A stretch of DNA of 32,613 nucleotides. Source: an uncultured bacterium. GTDB taxonomy: Bacteria > Bacteroidota > Bacteroidia > Bacteroidales > Bacteroidaceae. A program made the position numbers and the translations under genes. How positions within the stretch are numbered: position 1 is the first letter of the stretch; each line of letters begins with the position of its first letter. The notes under the pieces were generated by a model, which was not told the DNA's origin, did not search any database, and saw only the letters and a list, made by a program, of their open reading frames with translations. This document shows positions 1 to 8,934 of this stretch, piece by piece. The stretch spans positions 1-32,613 of the forward strand of contig CAMHUC010000045.1 in the NCBI GenBank assembly GCA_946188155.1, in the 5' to 3' direction.

Positions 1-2455
1 CGTTGGCATAGAGTGCGAAGAAGCTATACGTATTATATAAGGTGCCGAAGAACTTGCGGCGCACCTCGTCGACACCCTCGGGGTCGAACTTCAGGTTGTC
101 CCAAGGCTCGGAGTTGGTCATCATGTACAGGCGCACGGCATCCGACCCGAACTTGTCGATCATCTCGAAGGGATTCACCACATTGCCCACGTGCTTCGAC
201 ATCTTGTTTCCCTTGGCGTCGAGCACGAGTCCCGACGAGATGACGTTCTTGAAGGCTACCGAGTCGAAGATCATCGTAGCTATGGCATGGAGCGTGAAGA
301 ACCAGCCACGGGTCTGATCGACACCCTCGTTGATAAAGTCGCAGGGGAAGGCGATATGCTTGTCTATCAGCTCCTTGTTCTCGAATGGATAGTGTATCTG
401 GGCGTAGGGCATCGAGCCGGAGTCGAACCACACGTCGATAAGGTCGGTCTCACGCTTCATAGGCTTGCCGCTCTCTGATACGAGGATGATATTATCCACA
501 TAGGGGCGGTGCAGGTCGATCTTGTCGTAGTTCTCCTGGCTCCAGTCGCAGGGTGTGAAGCCCTTATCCTTCAACGGGTTGGACTTCATGAATCCCGCCT
601 TGACCGACTTTTCTATCTCGTTGTATAGTTCCTCCACAGAGCCAATGCAGATCTCCTTGCCATCCTCATCGCGCCAGATGGGCAGCGGTGTGCCCCAGAA
701 GCGCGAGCGCGAGAGGTTCCAGTCGTTCAGGTTCTCCAGCCAGTTGCCGAAGCGACCCGTGCCTGTCGATTCGGGCTGCCAGTTGATGGTCTTGTTGAGT
801 TCGAACATACGGTCCTTCTTCGCCGTAGAGCGGATGAACCACGAGTCGAGAGGATAGTAGAGCACGGGCTTGTCGGTACGCCAGCAGTGGGGGTAGTTGT
901 GTACGTGCTTCTCGATTTTCAGTGCGCTGCCCTCCTGTTTCATCTCCATACAGATGACGATGTTCAGGTCTTCAGCCTTCGAGGCAGCCTGCTCGTCATA
1001 CTTGCCGTCCTTATTGAACTCGGGTGCGTAGGCGTTCTTCACGTAGTCGCCGGCATGGCGGGCGTAGCCTGTCTTGTCGACACACTTGGCAACGAAGTTG
1101 TCATCGAGTTCTTCCATCACGTAATACTTGCCTTGCAAATCGACCATCGGCCGCGTCTCACCTTTCTTATTAATAAGGAAGAGGCTCGGCACGTGGGCAT
1201 CCTTGGCCACCTTGGCATCGTCGGCACCGAACGTAGGGGCGATGTGTACGATACCGGCACCATCCTCCGTTGTCACATAGTCACCGGGAATCACGCGGAA
1301 GGCCTCGCTCTCCATCTCCACAAAACGGTCCTTGCCATTCTCGCCCGTAAACACCTTTTCCGGATGAGCCTCGGCATACTGCTTCACATAGTCGGCGGCA
1401 TTCTGGTCAAGCTTGGCCGAGGGCTTCACCCAGGGCATCAGCTGCTGATACTTCAAGCCAACAAGCTCCTCGCCCTTGTAGCGGCCCACGATGCGGTATG
1501 GCACGAACTTCTCTCCCTTCTTGAACTCAGGCATCTCGCCGCCGTCGGTGATGTGGCCCTCTGGAGCCAGGTAGGCGTTCAGACGGCTCTCGGCCAGGAT
1601 GATAGTTATCTTCTCGCCATTATATGCATTATAGGTCTCCACGGCCACATAGTCGATTTTTGGGCCAACGCAGAGGGCTGTGTTCGAGGGCAGGGTCCAG
1701 GGGGTTGTCGTCCACGCCACGAAGTAGAGGGGGCCCCATTCGGATATTCCGGACGATCCGGGTTTCCCGTCTTTCCCGGGTAATGGGGTCAGGGCCTTGA
1801 AGAGGGCCGTCACCGTGGTATCCTTCACGTCGCGATAACAGCCGGGCTGATTCAGCTCGTGCGAGCTAAGGCCCGTTCCTGCCGCTGGCGAATAGGGCTG
1901 GATGGTGTAGCCCTTGTAGAGCAGCCCCTTCTGGTAGAACTGTTTGAGCAGCCACCAGAGCGTCTCGATATATTTGTTGTCGTAAGTGATATAGGGGTTG
2001 TCGAGGTCTACGAAATAGCCCATCTTCTCAGTCAGCTCACGCCACTCCTGGGTGTACATCATCACGTTCTCACGGCACTTGCGGTTGTAGTCCTCCGTCG
2101 AGATGTATTTCTCCGACTCCTTGTTGTCGATGTCGGCCTTGGTGATGCCCAGCTCCTTCTCCACGCCGAGTTCCACGGGCAGGCCGTGGGTGTCCCAGCC
2201 GGCCTTGCGCTTCACCTGATAGCCCTTCATCGTCTTATAGCGGTTGAAGGTGTCCTTGATGGTACGAGCCAGAACGTGGTGGATGCCGGGATGGCCGTTG
2301 GCCGAAGGAGGCCCCTCGAAGAATACAAACTGCGGACAGCCCTGGCGCTCCTCCACTGAGCGCCAGAACACATTCTTCTCACGCCACATCTCCAGGATGT
2401 CGTTGTTCACCTGAGTCAGGTTCAAGCCGTTATGTTCGGCGAATTTCTTTGCCAT
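1..2455 (-). CDS. ileS: Isoleucine--tRNA ligase, 5' part (3' end outside the window)
   Basis: Class I aminoacyl-tRNA synthetase that charges tRNA-Ile with isoleucine in the cytoplasm. The minus-strand frame is open from the ATG at 2455-2453 to the window edge, about 818 codons. It begins MAKKFAEHNGLNL. The HIGH-type signature appears as HPGIH at residues 55-59, within GPPSANGHPGIHH. The second signature is KMSKH at 191-205, preceded by VDQTRGWFFTLH, which is typical of IleRS. The WTTTPWTLPSNTALCVGP block of the editing region lies near 1.7 kb. The family is usually over 1100 residues in Bacteroidetes, so the tRNA-binding C-terminus is missing only because the window ends. A proline/glycine-rich stretch at about 1733-1795 looks like a lineage insertion. 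A strong promoter sits just upstream at 2493-2523. Identity is secure. Confidence 0.97.
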   Translation of the reverse strand, partial: MAKKFAEHNGLNLTQVNNDILEMWREKNVFWRSVEERQGCPQFVFFEGPPSANGHPGIHHVLARTIKDTFNRYKTMKGYQVKRKAGWDTHGLPVELGVEKELGITKADIDNKESEKYISTEDYNRKCRENVMMYTQEWRELTEKMGYFVDLDNPYITYDNKYIETLWWLLKQFYQKGLLYKGYTIQPYSPAAGTGLSSHELNQPGCYRDVKDTTVTALFKALTPLPGKDGKPGSSGISEWGPLYFVAWTTTPWTLPSNTALCVGPKIDYVAVETYNAYNGEKITIILAESRLNAYLAPEGHITDGGEMPEFKKGEKFVPYRIVGRYKGEELVGLKYQQLMPWVKPSAKLDQNAADYVKQYAEAHPEKVFTGENGKDRFVEMESEAFRVIPGDYVTTEDGAGIVHIAPTFGADDAKVAKDAHVPSLFLINKKGETRPMVDLQGKYYVMEELDDNFVAKCVDKTGYARHAGDYVKNAYAPEFNKDGKYDEQAASKAEDLNIVICMEMKQEGSALKIEKHVHNYPHCWRTDKPVLYYPLDSWFIRSTAKKDRMFELNKTINWQPESTGTGRFGNWLENLNDWNLSRSRFWGTPLPIWRDEDGKEICIGSVEELYNEIEKSVKAGFMKSNPLKDKGFTPCDWSQENYDKIDLHRPYVDNIILVSESGKPMKRETDLIDVWFDSGSMPYAQIHYPFENKELIDKHIAFPCDFINEGVDQTRGWFFTLHAIATMIFDSVAFKNVISSGLVLDAKGNKMSKHVGNVVNPFEMIDKFGSDAVRLYMMTNSEPWDNLKFDPEGVDEVRRKFFGTLYNTYSFFALYAN

Positions 2456-2492
2456 ATTCTTTGTTTATATCTACTTGTCTGTATTTAGCGTG

Positions 2493-2523
2493 CAAAGGTA
2501 CACAAAATATTTGAGCCGACAAA
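2493..2523 (-). promoter_or_regulatory. Promoter of ileS
   Basis: On the minus strand TTTG (2523-2520), a 19-nt spacer and TACCTTTG (2500-2493) match the Bacteroidetes -33/-7 consensus exactly. The box ends 38 nt before the ileS ATG. Confidence 0.8.
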
Positions 2524-2582
2524 AGAAATAAATAATTTTAAGATTTTCCCGTCAAAATGTTCTCGTTTTAAAAAAATATGAT

Positions 2583-2590
2583 TACTTTTG
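2583..2590 (+). promoter_or_regulatory. -7 box of the dcu/GH106 operon
   Basis: TACTTTTG fits TAnnTTTG. It lies 40 nt before the ATG at 2630 and rules out the TTG at 2588, which falls inside the box. No TTTG was seen at the -33 position, so this is weaker than the ileS promoter. Confidence 0.55.
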
Positions 2591-2629
2591 CAATCGAAAC
2601 TTAAAACTCTATCAAATAAAACAATACCA

Positions 2630-4078
2630 ATGATTACATTAACAATGGTTATAGAGTTGCTTGTTGTACTCTTAGCACTCTATGTAGGTTCCCGCTACGG
2701 CTCCCTGGCTCTGGGGGCCATATCAGGTATCGGACTGGCCCTACTCGTTTTCGGCTTCGGCATGAAGCCTGGTTCACCACCCACGGATGTGATTTACATC
2801 ATCATCGCTGCCGTCACCTGCGCCGGCATCATGCAGGCCTCTGGCGGCATGGACTGGCTCATCCAGATAGCCGAGAAGACGCTGCGCAAGCATCCTGACC
2901 GCATCACGTTCCTTGCCCCGCTGTCGACATTTATCCTGACAGTCCTGGTGGGTACAGGTCACGTAGTATACACCTTGATGCCAATCATTTGCGACATATC
3001 GCTGAAGCAGGGCATCAGGCCAGAGCGCCCTTGTGGCGTAGCCTCCATTGCCTCGCAGGTGGGCATCACCTGTTCGCCGATTGCAGCTGCCGTGGTGGCC
3101 TTCGTCACCATCTCTAATGCCAACGGCTTCGATGTCTCGATACCTCAGGTTCTGATGATTAGTTTTCCGGCATGTGTCTGCGGGCTGATGGCGGCGGCGG
3201 TAGCCAGCTACCATCGCGGGCTCGACCTCGACAAGGACCCTGAATTCCAGGCCAAACTGAAGGACCCCATCCAGCGCGAATATATCTACGGCAGCAACGC
3301 CACTACGCTCGACAAGGAAATACCGCAGTCGGCCAAGAATGCCGTCTACGTGTTCCTCGGTGCGCTCTGCGTCATCGTGGCCTTTGCCATCTTCCAGGAC
3401 GTCCTGCCCTCCTATACCACCGTCAAGGCCGTCAAAGGTGCCCCCGACTTCACGTTCGACGACGGAACCGTGGCCTCGGCAGCTGCTTTGGCCAGGGCAA
3501 AGGTATTTATTCCCGGCATTACCGAATATTCATTCATCCAGCTGAAGATGAACGTGGTGATTCAGATTGTGATGATCTCGGCGGCTGCCATCATGATCCT
3601 CTTCTGCAAGGCCTCCCCGGCCAAGGCCGTCCGGGGAGCCGTATGGCAGTCGGGCATGGTGGCCGTGGTGGCCATCTTCGGCATCGCATGGCTGGCCGAC
3701 ACCTATTTCTCTAACTATACCAACGAGATGCAGGCCATGCTTGGTGACATCGTGGCCAAGTACAACTGGTCGATAGCACTGGTGTTCTTCCTCGTGTCGG
3801 TACTCATCAACTCCCAGGGGGCCGTGGTCGTTTCGATGCTGCCGCTGGCCTATTCACTCGGCATCCCCGGCCCCGTGCTGCTGGGAGTGCTGCCCTCGGT
3901 GTACGGCTATTTCTTCATCCCGAACTATCCTTCGGACATTGCCACGGTCAACTTCGACCGCTCGGGCACTACCGTCATCGGCAAGTACCTGCTCAACCAC
4001 TCGTTCATGATGCCCGGACTCATCCACATCTTCACGGCTACCATCGTGGCCTATGTGCTGTCAATGATTATTTTCTAA
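2630..4078 (+). CDS. Anaerobic C4-dicarboxylate carrier, DcuA/DcuB family (copy 1)
   Basis: Inner-membrane carrier of 482 residues. Known DcuA/DcuB proteins exchange or take up C4-dicarboxylates such as fumarate, succinate, malate and aspartate under anaerobic conditions. The sequence shows many hydrophobic segments and Dcu-like blocks: SRYGSLALGAISGIGLA at the N-terminus, SGGMDWLI near residue 80, GTGHVVYTLMPII near 120, a Ser/Ala-rich CSPIAAAVVAF helix, and IPNYPSDIATV near the C-terminus. The start at 2630 was chosen over the upstream TTG because the promoter box overlaps the TTG; ATG 2645 is an alternative. It is followed 22 nt later by a close paralog and then by a GH106 gene, suggesting one transcript. 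The exact substrate cannot be read from sequence; succinate export during fermentation is one plausible role. Confidence 0.88.
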   Translation: MITLTMVIELLVVLLALYVGSRYGSLALGAISGIGLALLVFGFGMKPGSPPTDVIYIIIAAVTCAGIMQASGGMDWLIQIAEKTLRKHPDRITFLAPLSTFILTVLVGTGHVVYTLMPIICDISLKQGIRPERPCGVASIASQVGITCSPIAAAVVAFVTISNANGFDVSIPQVLMISFPACVCGLMAAAVASYHRGLDLDKDPEFQAKLKDPIQREYIYGSNATTLDKEIPQSAKNAVYVFLGALCVIVAFAIFQDVLPSYTTVKAVKGAPDFTFDDGTVASAAALARAKVFIPGITEYSFIQLKMNVVIQIVMISAAAIMILFCKASPAKAVRGAVWQSGMVAVVAIFGIAWLADTYFSNYTNEMQAMLGDIVAKYNWSIALVFFLVSVLINSQGAVVVSMLPLAYSLGIPGPVLLGVLPSVYGYFFIPNYPSDIATVNFDRSGTTVIGKYLLNHSFMMPGLIHIFTATIVAYVLSMIIF

Positions 4079-4100
4079 CCCCTAAAAACCACAGAACGCT

Positions 4101-5543
4101 ATGCTTATCACCATTATAGAATTACTGATAGTACTGCTGGCACTCTACCTGGGCTCCAGATACGGCAGCCTGGCCCTGGGAGCCATCGCCGGCCTGGGAC
4201 TGGCCATCCTCGTATTCGACCACGGACTGCGTCCGGGCACGCCCCCTACCGACGTCATTTACATCATCGTCGCTGCCGTCACCTGTGCAGGAATCCTGCA
4301 AGCCTCGGGCGGCATGGACTGGATGATACAAATAGCCGAGAGGACGCTGCGCCGCCACCCACGGCTCATCACTATCCTGGCACCCGCCAGCACTTTCTTC
4401 CTGACCATCGTCGTGGGGACGGGCCACGTGATGTACACCCTCATGCCCATCATCACCGACGTGGCCCTGAAGCGAGGCATACGCCCCGAGCGCCCATGCG
4501 CCGTAGCAAGCGTGGCCTCGATGCTGGCCATCGTCTGCTCGCCCATCTCGGCAGCCGTCGTGGCCTTTTCCACCATCTCCGCGCTCAACGGGTTCCACAT
4601 CACCATTCCGCAGATCGTGGCCGTCACCCTGCCCAGCTGCTTCATGGGCATCATGGTGGCAGCACTATGGAGTACGCGCCGCGGACTCGACCTTGACAAA
4701 GACCCCGCATTCCTGGCACGCATCTCCGACCCTGCGCAGCGCGAGTATATCTACGGCAGAACCATCACCATGCTCGACAAGAAGATCGACCGGAAGTCGA
4801 AGTATGCCGTCGGCATCTTCCTCGCGGCTGTGGCCATCATTATCATCCTCGCATTCGCGCAGCAGATACTGCCTGCCTACGAGCAGGTGGTGGCTGTGGA
4901 GGGTGCCAAGGCCGTGGAGCTGCCTACGGGAAAGACCGTTACCCCCGAGGCCCTCGCCTCGGCAGGAATCGTCATGAAGGGTGTCACCGTCAAGCAAATG
5001 GTCACCATCAAGATGTACCTCGTCATACAGATCATCCTCATCTCGGCGGCGGCACTGATGATCATCGTCTGCGGCGCAAAGCCTAAGAATGCCGTGGCCG
5101 ACAATGTGTGGCAGTCGGGCATGGTCGCCGTGGTGGCCATCTACGGCATCGCCTGGCTATCCAACACCTTCTTCAGCGCCCACATGGACGACGTGGAGAT
5201 GCTGCTGGGCAACATGGTGGCCGAGCACAAGTGGACCGTCGCGCTGATGTTCTTCATCTTCTCCGTGCTCATCAATTCGCAGGGGGCCGTCATCGTGTCG
5301 CTGCTGCCTGTGGCCTATGCACTCGACATCCCCGGATGGGTACTGCTCGGCGTGCTGCCATGCGCCTACGGCTACTTCTTCCTGCCCAACTACCCCACGG
5401 ACATCGCCACGGTGAATATGGACCGCTCGGGCACCACCAGGATAGGGCGCTACGTGCTCAACCACTCCTTCATGATTCCCGGACTGATCAGCGTGGCCGT
5501 CTCTACACTCATCTGCTACACACTGGCAGGCATTTTCTATTAA
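4101..5543 (+). CDS. Anaerobic C4-dicarboxylate carrier, DcuA/DcuB family (copy 2)
   Basis: Second Dcu-type carrier, 480 residues, closely related to the gene just upstream along its whole length. Shared blocks include LLALYLGSRYGSLALGAIAG, SGGMDWMIQIAERTLRRHP, GTGHVMYTLMPII and LPNYPTDIATVNMDRSGTT. The pair therefore looks like a tandem duplication. The copies differ most in the soluble loop near residues 265-310, where each has its own sequence (for example VEGAKAVELPTGKTV here), and at scattered membrane positions. That pattern fits divergence in substrate preference or transport direction, but this is inference. A 16-nt gap separates it from the glycosidase downstream, consistent with co-transcription. 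Confidence 0.88.
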   Translation: MLITIIELLIVLLALYLGSRYGSLALGAIAGLGLAILVFDHGLRPGTPPTDVIYIIVAAVTCAGILQASGGMDWMIQIAERTLRRHPRLITILAPASTFFLTIVVGTGHVMYTLMPIITDVALKRGIRPERPCAVASVASMLAIVCSPISAAVVAFSTISALNGFHITIPQIVAVTLPSCFMGIMVAALWSTRRGLDLDKDPAFLARISDPAQREYIYGRTITMLDKKIDRKSKYAVGIFLAAVAIIIILAFAQQILPAYEQVVAVEGAKAVELPTGKTVTPEALASAGIVMKGVTVKQMVTIKMYLVIQIILISAAALMIIVCGAKPKNAVADNVWQSGMVAVVAIYGIAWLSNTFFSAHMDDVEMLLGNMVAEHKWTVALMFFIFSVLINSQGAVIVSLLPVAYALDIPGWVLLGVLPCAYGYFFLPNYPTDIATVNMDRSGTTRIGRYVLNHSFMIPGLISVAVSTLICYTLAGIFY

Positions 5544-5559
5544 AAGCAAACTGACTCGT

Positions 5560-8259
5560 ATGAAAAAGACATTATTGACAATCATCACCTGTGCCGCGAC
5601 ATGCCTTGCCGCACAGGCACAGCAGTGGCCAGCTGCCAGCCAGGAGGCCAAGCCCGGCACCCGCTGGTGGTGGCTCGGCTCTGCCGTTGACCCGCAGAAC
5701 CTGAAATGGACCATGCAGGAATATGCCAACCACGGCATCGGTGCCGTGGAAATCACACCGCTCTACGGTGTCCAGGGCAACCAGGCGCACAACATACCCT
5801 TCCTTTCCGACCGGTGGATGGAGATGCTGCGCGAAGTGCAGAAGAACGGCCGCGCCATGGGTATCGAGGTGGACATGTCCACGGGCACTGGATGGCCCTT
5901 CGGAGGTCCCTGGGTGCCGCTCGAAGAGAGTGCATGCCGTGCCATCTTTGTCGACAAGGCGTTCACCGGGCTGAGCGTCGAGGGCCTCGACCTCTCCGTC
6001 CCGGAGAAAGATGCCAAGTACAGCCGACTCGACCGCGTGATGGCCTACTGGCAGGGCAAGGGCTACGACGTGACGCAGTATGTCGACAGCATGGGCCGTC
6101 TGACGTGGAGCCCCGGAGCCATGCTTCAGGCTGAGATAAAGGGCACCAAAGTGAAAACATTCCGCAAATATCTCAAGATGCGGCTCAAGGAGCTCGAGAC
6201 GGCACAGTGGCGCGTCATTGCCCTCCACGTCCGCTACGGCGTGATGAAGGTGAAGCGAGCAGCACCGGGAGGCGAGGGGCTGGTCGTCGACCACTTCGAC
6301 CGCAAGGCCGTCCACAACTACCTCACACATATCGAGCAGGCCTTTGAGCGCACCAATACTCCCTACCCTCACACCTTCTTCAACGACTCCTACGAGGTGG
6401 CCGACGCCACATGGACGCCCACACTCTTCGACGAGTTCGAGCGGCGACGCGGCTACAAGCTTCAGGACTATCTCATCCAGCTCACCGAGGGAGACCCGAA
6501 AATCGTTAGCGACTACCGCGAGACGCTCGGCGACCTGCTGTTAGAGAACTTCACCAACCAGTGGACGGCCTGGGCCCACAGCCACGGGGCCATCACCCGC
6601 AATCAGGCCCACGGCTCGCCTGCCAACCTCATCGACTGCTATGCCGCCGTCGACATTCCCGAAATCGAGGGCTTCGGACTCTCCGAGTTCGGCATCCGCG
6701 GCCTGCGACAAGACCCGGGCAAGACCCGCAAGAACGACTCCGACTTCTCCATGCTGAAGTATGCCCCGTCGGCAGCCCACATCTGCGGAAAGCCATACAC
6801 CTCGAGCGAGACCTTCACCTGGCTCACGGAGCACTTCCGAACATCACTCTCGCAGCTCAAGCCCGACATCGACCTGATGTTCTGCGCCGGCGTCAACCAC
6901 ATGTTCTTCCACGGCACCGCCTATTCGCCCAAAGACGACCCCTGGCCGGGATGGAAATTCTATGCCTCCATCGACATGAGCCCCACCAACAGCATCTGGC
7001 GCGACGCGCCCTACTTCATGCAGTACGTGGAGCGCTGCCAGAGCTTCCTGCAGATGGGGCAGCCCGACAACGACTTCCTGGTCTATCTGCCCATACGCGA
7101 CATGTGGCAGAAGCAGACCGACAGGCTGATGATGCAGTTCTCCATTCACCAGATGGGCAAGCTCGCTCCGGAGTTCATCGAGTCCATTCTCGACATCGAC
7201 CGTGCCGGCTTCGACTGCGACTACATCTCCGACCGCTACCTGCTCACCACCGACTATCACGACGGCATGCTCCAGACGGCTGCCGGCACCCGCTATCGCG
7301 GCCTCGTCATCCCGGAATGCAAGATGATGCCTGACGACGTGCGCCAGCATATCCAGCAGCTCAAGGCCAAGGGAGCACATATCATCTATGGCACGAAAGC
7401 CGAGGACCTGGCAGCTGCCGCCCGCCCCGAGCCCATGAAGCAGGAGTGCGGCCTGAAGGCAATACGTCGCAGCAACGCCACGGGCTACCATTACTTCATT
7501 GCCAATCTCTCACCCAACGACATTGAGGATGACGTCGCACTGGCCGTCCCGTTCAAGGCCGCCAGCTTCTTCAACCCACTCAACGGCGACATCACCACAG
7601 CCCCCATCAGCGAGGATGGCAAGGTACACCTGGCTTTGCGAAGCGGAGAGTCCATCATTCTGCAGACCTACAATGAAGCACCGGAACAAACCACCTCGTC
7701 ACTGCTCGACAATCTTGCCGACATCTATCAGCAAGTGTCGCCGGCAGCCCGGCGCACATATCCACTCAACGGCCCATGGACCCTCTCCTTCACCGAAGAG
7801 AGTCCCCGCGTGGCCAAGACCTTCCAACTGCCTGAACTCACAACTTGGGAAACCCTCGACGACGACAGTGCGAAGGTGACGATGGGAACGGGCGTCTATA
7901 CCACCCGCATCAAGCTCACCAAGAAGGACATCAAGGCCGCCCGCAACTGGCAAATCTGCCTGGGCGACGTGCGTGAGTCGGCACGGGTCTACATCAATGG
8001 CCAGCTCATCGGGTGTGCCTGGAGCGTACCCTTCGTGCTCGACTGCAAGAATAGTCTCAAGGCCGGCACCAACGAGATTCGAATTGAAGTGACCAACCTG
8101 CCCGCCAACCGCGTTGCCGACCTCGACCGCCGAGGCATCAAGTGGCGAAAGATGGAGGAAATCAACGTGGTTGACATCAACTACAAGCGCACCACCTACG
8201 ACCAGTGGGAACCCGTGCCGAGCGGCCTCAACTCACAGGTGCAGCTCGTCAGCTACTAA
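5560..8259 (+). CDS. Secreted GH106-like glycoside hydrolase (probable alpha-L-rhamnosidase)
   Basis: An 899-residue exported enzyme. The N-terminus MKKTLLTIITCAATCLAAQAQ is a standard signal peptide with cleavage likely after AQA. The mature start GTRWWWLGSAVDPQNL, followed by HGIGAVEITPLYGVQG and VDMSTGTGWPFGGPWV, is characteristic of family GH106. Characterised members are alpha-L-rhamnosidases acting on pectic rhamnogalacturonans. A beta-sandwich-like C-terminal part is suggested by YPLNGPWTLSF (about residue 730) and VYINGQLIGCAWSVPFVLD (about 810). Catalytic acids cannot be assigned by eye. It is the last gene of the run that begins with the two Dcu carriers and ends at a terminator 15 nt later. 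No SusC/SusD pair is adjacent, so this is not a typical polysaccharide utilization locus. Substrate is inferred. Confidence 0.82.
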   Translation: MKKTLLTIITCAATCLAAQAQQWPAASQEAKPGTRWWWLGSAVDPQNLKWTMQEYANHGIGAVEITPLYGVQGNQAHNIPFLSDRWMEMLREVQKNGRAMGIEVDMSTGTGWPFGGPWVPLEESACRAIFVDKAFTGLSVEGLDLSVPEKDAKYSRLDRVMAYWQGKGYDVTQYVDSMGRLTWSPGAMLQAEIKGTKVKTFRKYLKMRLKELETAQWRVIALHVRYGVMKVKRAAPGGEGLVVDHFDRKAVHNYLTHIEQAFERTNTPYPHTFFNDSYEVADATWTPTLFDEFERRRGYKLQDYLIQLTEGDPKIVSDYRETLGDLLLENFTNQWTAWAHSHGAITRNQAHGSPANLIDCYAAVDIPEIEGFGLSEFGIRGLRQDPGKTRKNDSDFSMLKYAPSAAHICGKPYTSSETFTWLTEHFRTSLSQLKPDIDLMFCAGVNHMFFHGTAYSPKDDPWPGWKFYASIDMSPTNSIWRDAPYFMQYVERCQSFLQMGQPDNDFLVYLPIRDMWQKQTDRLMMQFSIHQMGKLAPEFIESILDIDRAGFDCDYISDRYLLTTDYHDGMLQTAAGTRYRGLVIPECKMMPDDVRQHIQQLKAKGAHIIYGTKAEDLAAAARPEPMKQECGLKAIRRSNATGYHYFIANLSPNDIEDDVALAVPFKAASFFNPLNGDITTAPISEDGKVHLALRSGESIILQTYNEAPEQTTSSLLDNLADIYQQVSPAARRTYPLNGPWTLSFTEESPRVAKTFQLPELTTWETLDDDSAKVTMGTGVYTTRIKLTKKDIKAARNWQICLGDVRESARVYINGQLIGCAWSVPFVLDCKNSLKAGTNEIRIEVTNLPANRVADLDRRGIKWRKMEEINVVDINYKRTTYDQWEPVPSGLNSQVQLVSY

Positions 8260-8273
8260 CAAACGATAATCAG

Positions 8274-8317
8274 AAGAGGGCGCGTCTATTTTGACACGCC
8301 CTCTTATTCTTTTTTTT
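8274..8317 (+). terminator. Intrinsic terminator of the dcu/GH106 operon
   Basis: Arms AAGAGGGCGCGTC (8274-8286) and GACACGCCCTCTT (8293-8305) form a 13-bp stem with one mismatch and a six-base loop. A T-rich tract follows to 8317. It lies 15 nt after the GH106 stop codon. Confidence 0.88.
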
Positions 8318-8320
8318 GAT

Positions 8321-8473
8321 GCCACTCTTGCCACTATGCCATAACATACTGTGTATCAGACGATTAACGCTTGCAACGGCAGTGGCAAGAGTGGCAAGAG
8401 AAATGGCCGTAATGCCACTACGTAACCCATTGATAGTCAGCGAGTAATGCGCTTAGTGGCAACAGTGGCAAGA
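8321..8473 (+). repeat. AGTGGCAAGAGTGGC repeats, inverted and direct
   Basis: The 15-mer AGTGGCAAGAGTGGC occurs at 8381-8395 and, exactly inverted, at 8321-8335. A third copy with one change (AGTGGCAACAGTGGCAAGA) lies at 8455-8473, and a shorter ATGCCACTA lies near 8412-8420. Each copy is itself a tandem repeat of AGTGGCA with an 8-9 nt period. No coding potential was seen here. The pattern could be iteron-like protein-binding sites, a REP-like element or a decayed mobile element. Confidence 0.6.
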
Positions 8474-8552
8474 AAAACCGCGAAAACTTTCTGCAGACGG
8501 GGCGCCCTCTTCAGACTGGAGCCGTCTCCGCACCACGGTAGGCGTCTCTTGA

Positions 8553-8631
8553 GCAGTCCAGCGGCTGGACTGCCGGATAAGCAAGTCGCCAGAGGGAGTC
8601 CACGCGCTGGTACTGTAAGTATTCTTACAGT
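8553..8631. repeat. Two neighbouring palindromes in the 8.3-8.9 kb gap
   Basis: GCAGTCCAGC (8553-8562) and GCTGGACTGC (8564-8573) form a perfect 10-bp inverted repeat with a single-base spacer. ACTGTAAG (8612-8619) and CTTACAGT (8624-8631) form an 8-bp stem with a TATT loop. Neither is followed by a T-tract, so they are not obvious terminators. The rest of 8474-8651 shows no recognisable gene. Confidence 0.5.
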
Positions 8632-8651
8632 GTGATAAACGTCATTCCCGC

Positions 8652-8786
8652 TTATAGGGCGCTGCCCGGGGCGACGCTCTCACTGCCGTCTACGAACCCG
8701 CCGTCCGTCGAGTCACCATCCGTCAGGTCGAAGGGCGAGGCCGACTGCAGCAGGGGGGTGGCTATTGCCACCACCTCTGCCAGGTG
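8652..8786 (-). pseudogene. Small open stretch with coding-like composition, probable gene relic
   Basis: Forty-four codons on the minus strand between two in-frame stops read HLAEVVAIATPLLQS, then FDLTDGDSTDGGFVDG, ending SVAPGSAL. The acidic, glycine/serine-rich tail looks like a protein C-terminus rather than random DNA. There is no start codon of its own other than possible GTG codons. It lies in the same frame as the EamA gene and the tail relic upstream. I cannot name the parent protein. Confidence 0.35.
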
Positions 8787-8810
8787 CTACGTATGCTGCT
8801 TTCTTCTTCT

Positions 8811-8934
8811 TCATCTTACTACTATCTTTTTACCGTTCTTCACATACAGTCCCTTTCTCGTGGGCTTGCCCTCCAGCTTGCGGCCGTCGAGCGTGTACCA
8901 GTCACCGTCGCTTACTGCCTCGCTATACCAAGCG
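8811..8934 (-). pseudogene. Orphan C-terminal tail of a lost secreted protein
   Basis: Directly after the EamA stop codon, in the same frame, the minus strand reads GAWYSEAVSDGDWYTLDG, then RKLEGKPTRKGLYVKNGKK and IVVR before a stop. The pattern YTLDGRKL...GLYVKNGKKIVV is the typical C-terminal tail of many secreted Bacteroidales proteins (Y-x-L-x-G-x-x-V/L ... G-L-Y-I-x-x-G-K-K). It has no start and no body, so it looks like the 3' remnant of a deleted gene, or a readthrough extension of EamA. Confidence 0.55.

Noticed and set aside
887..2359. Long plus-strand frames opposite ileS (298 and 166 codons)
   Set aside because: They are shadows of the minus-strand ileS frame, which carries HPGIH, WTTTPWTLP and KMSKH.
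2588..2629. TTG start for the first Dcu carrier
   Set aside because: The codon overlaps the -7 box TACTTTTG, so it cannot be in the transcript.
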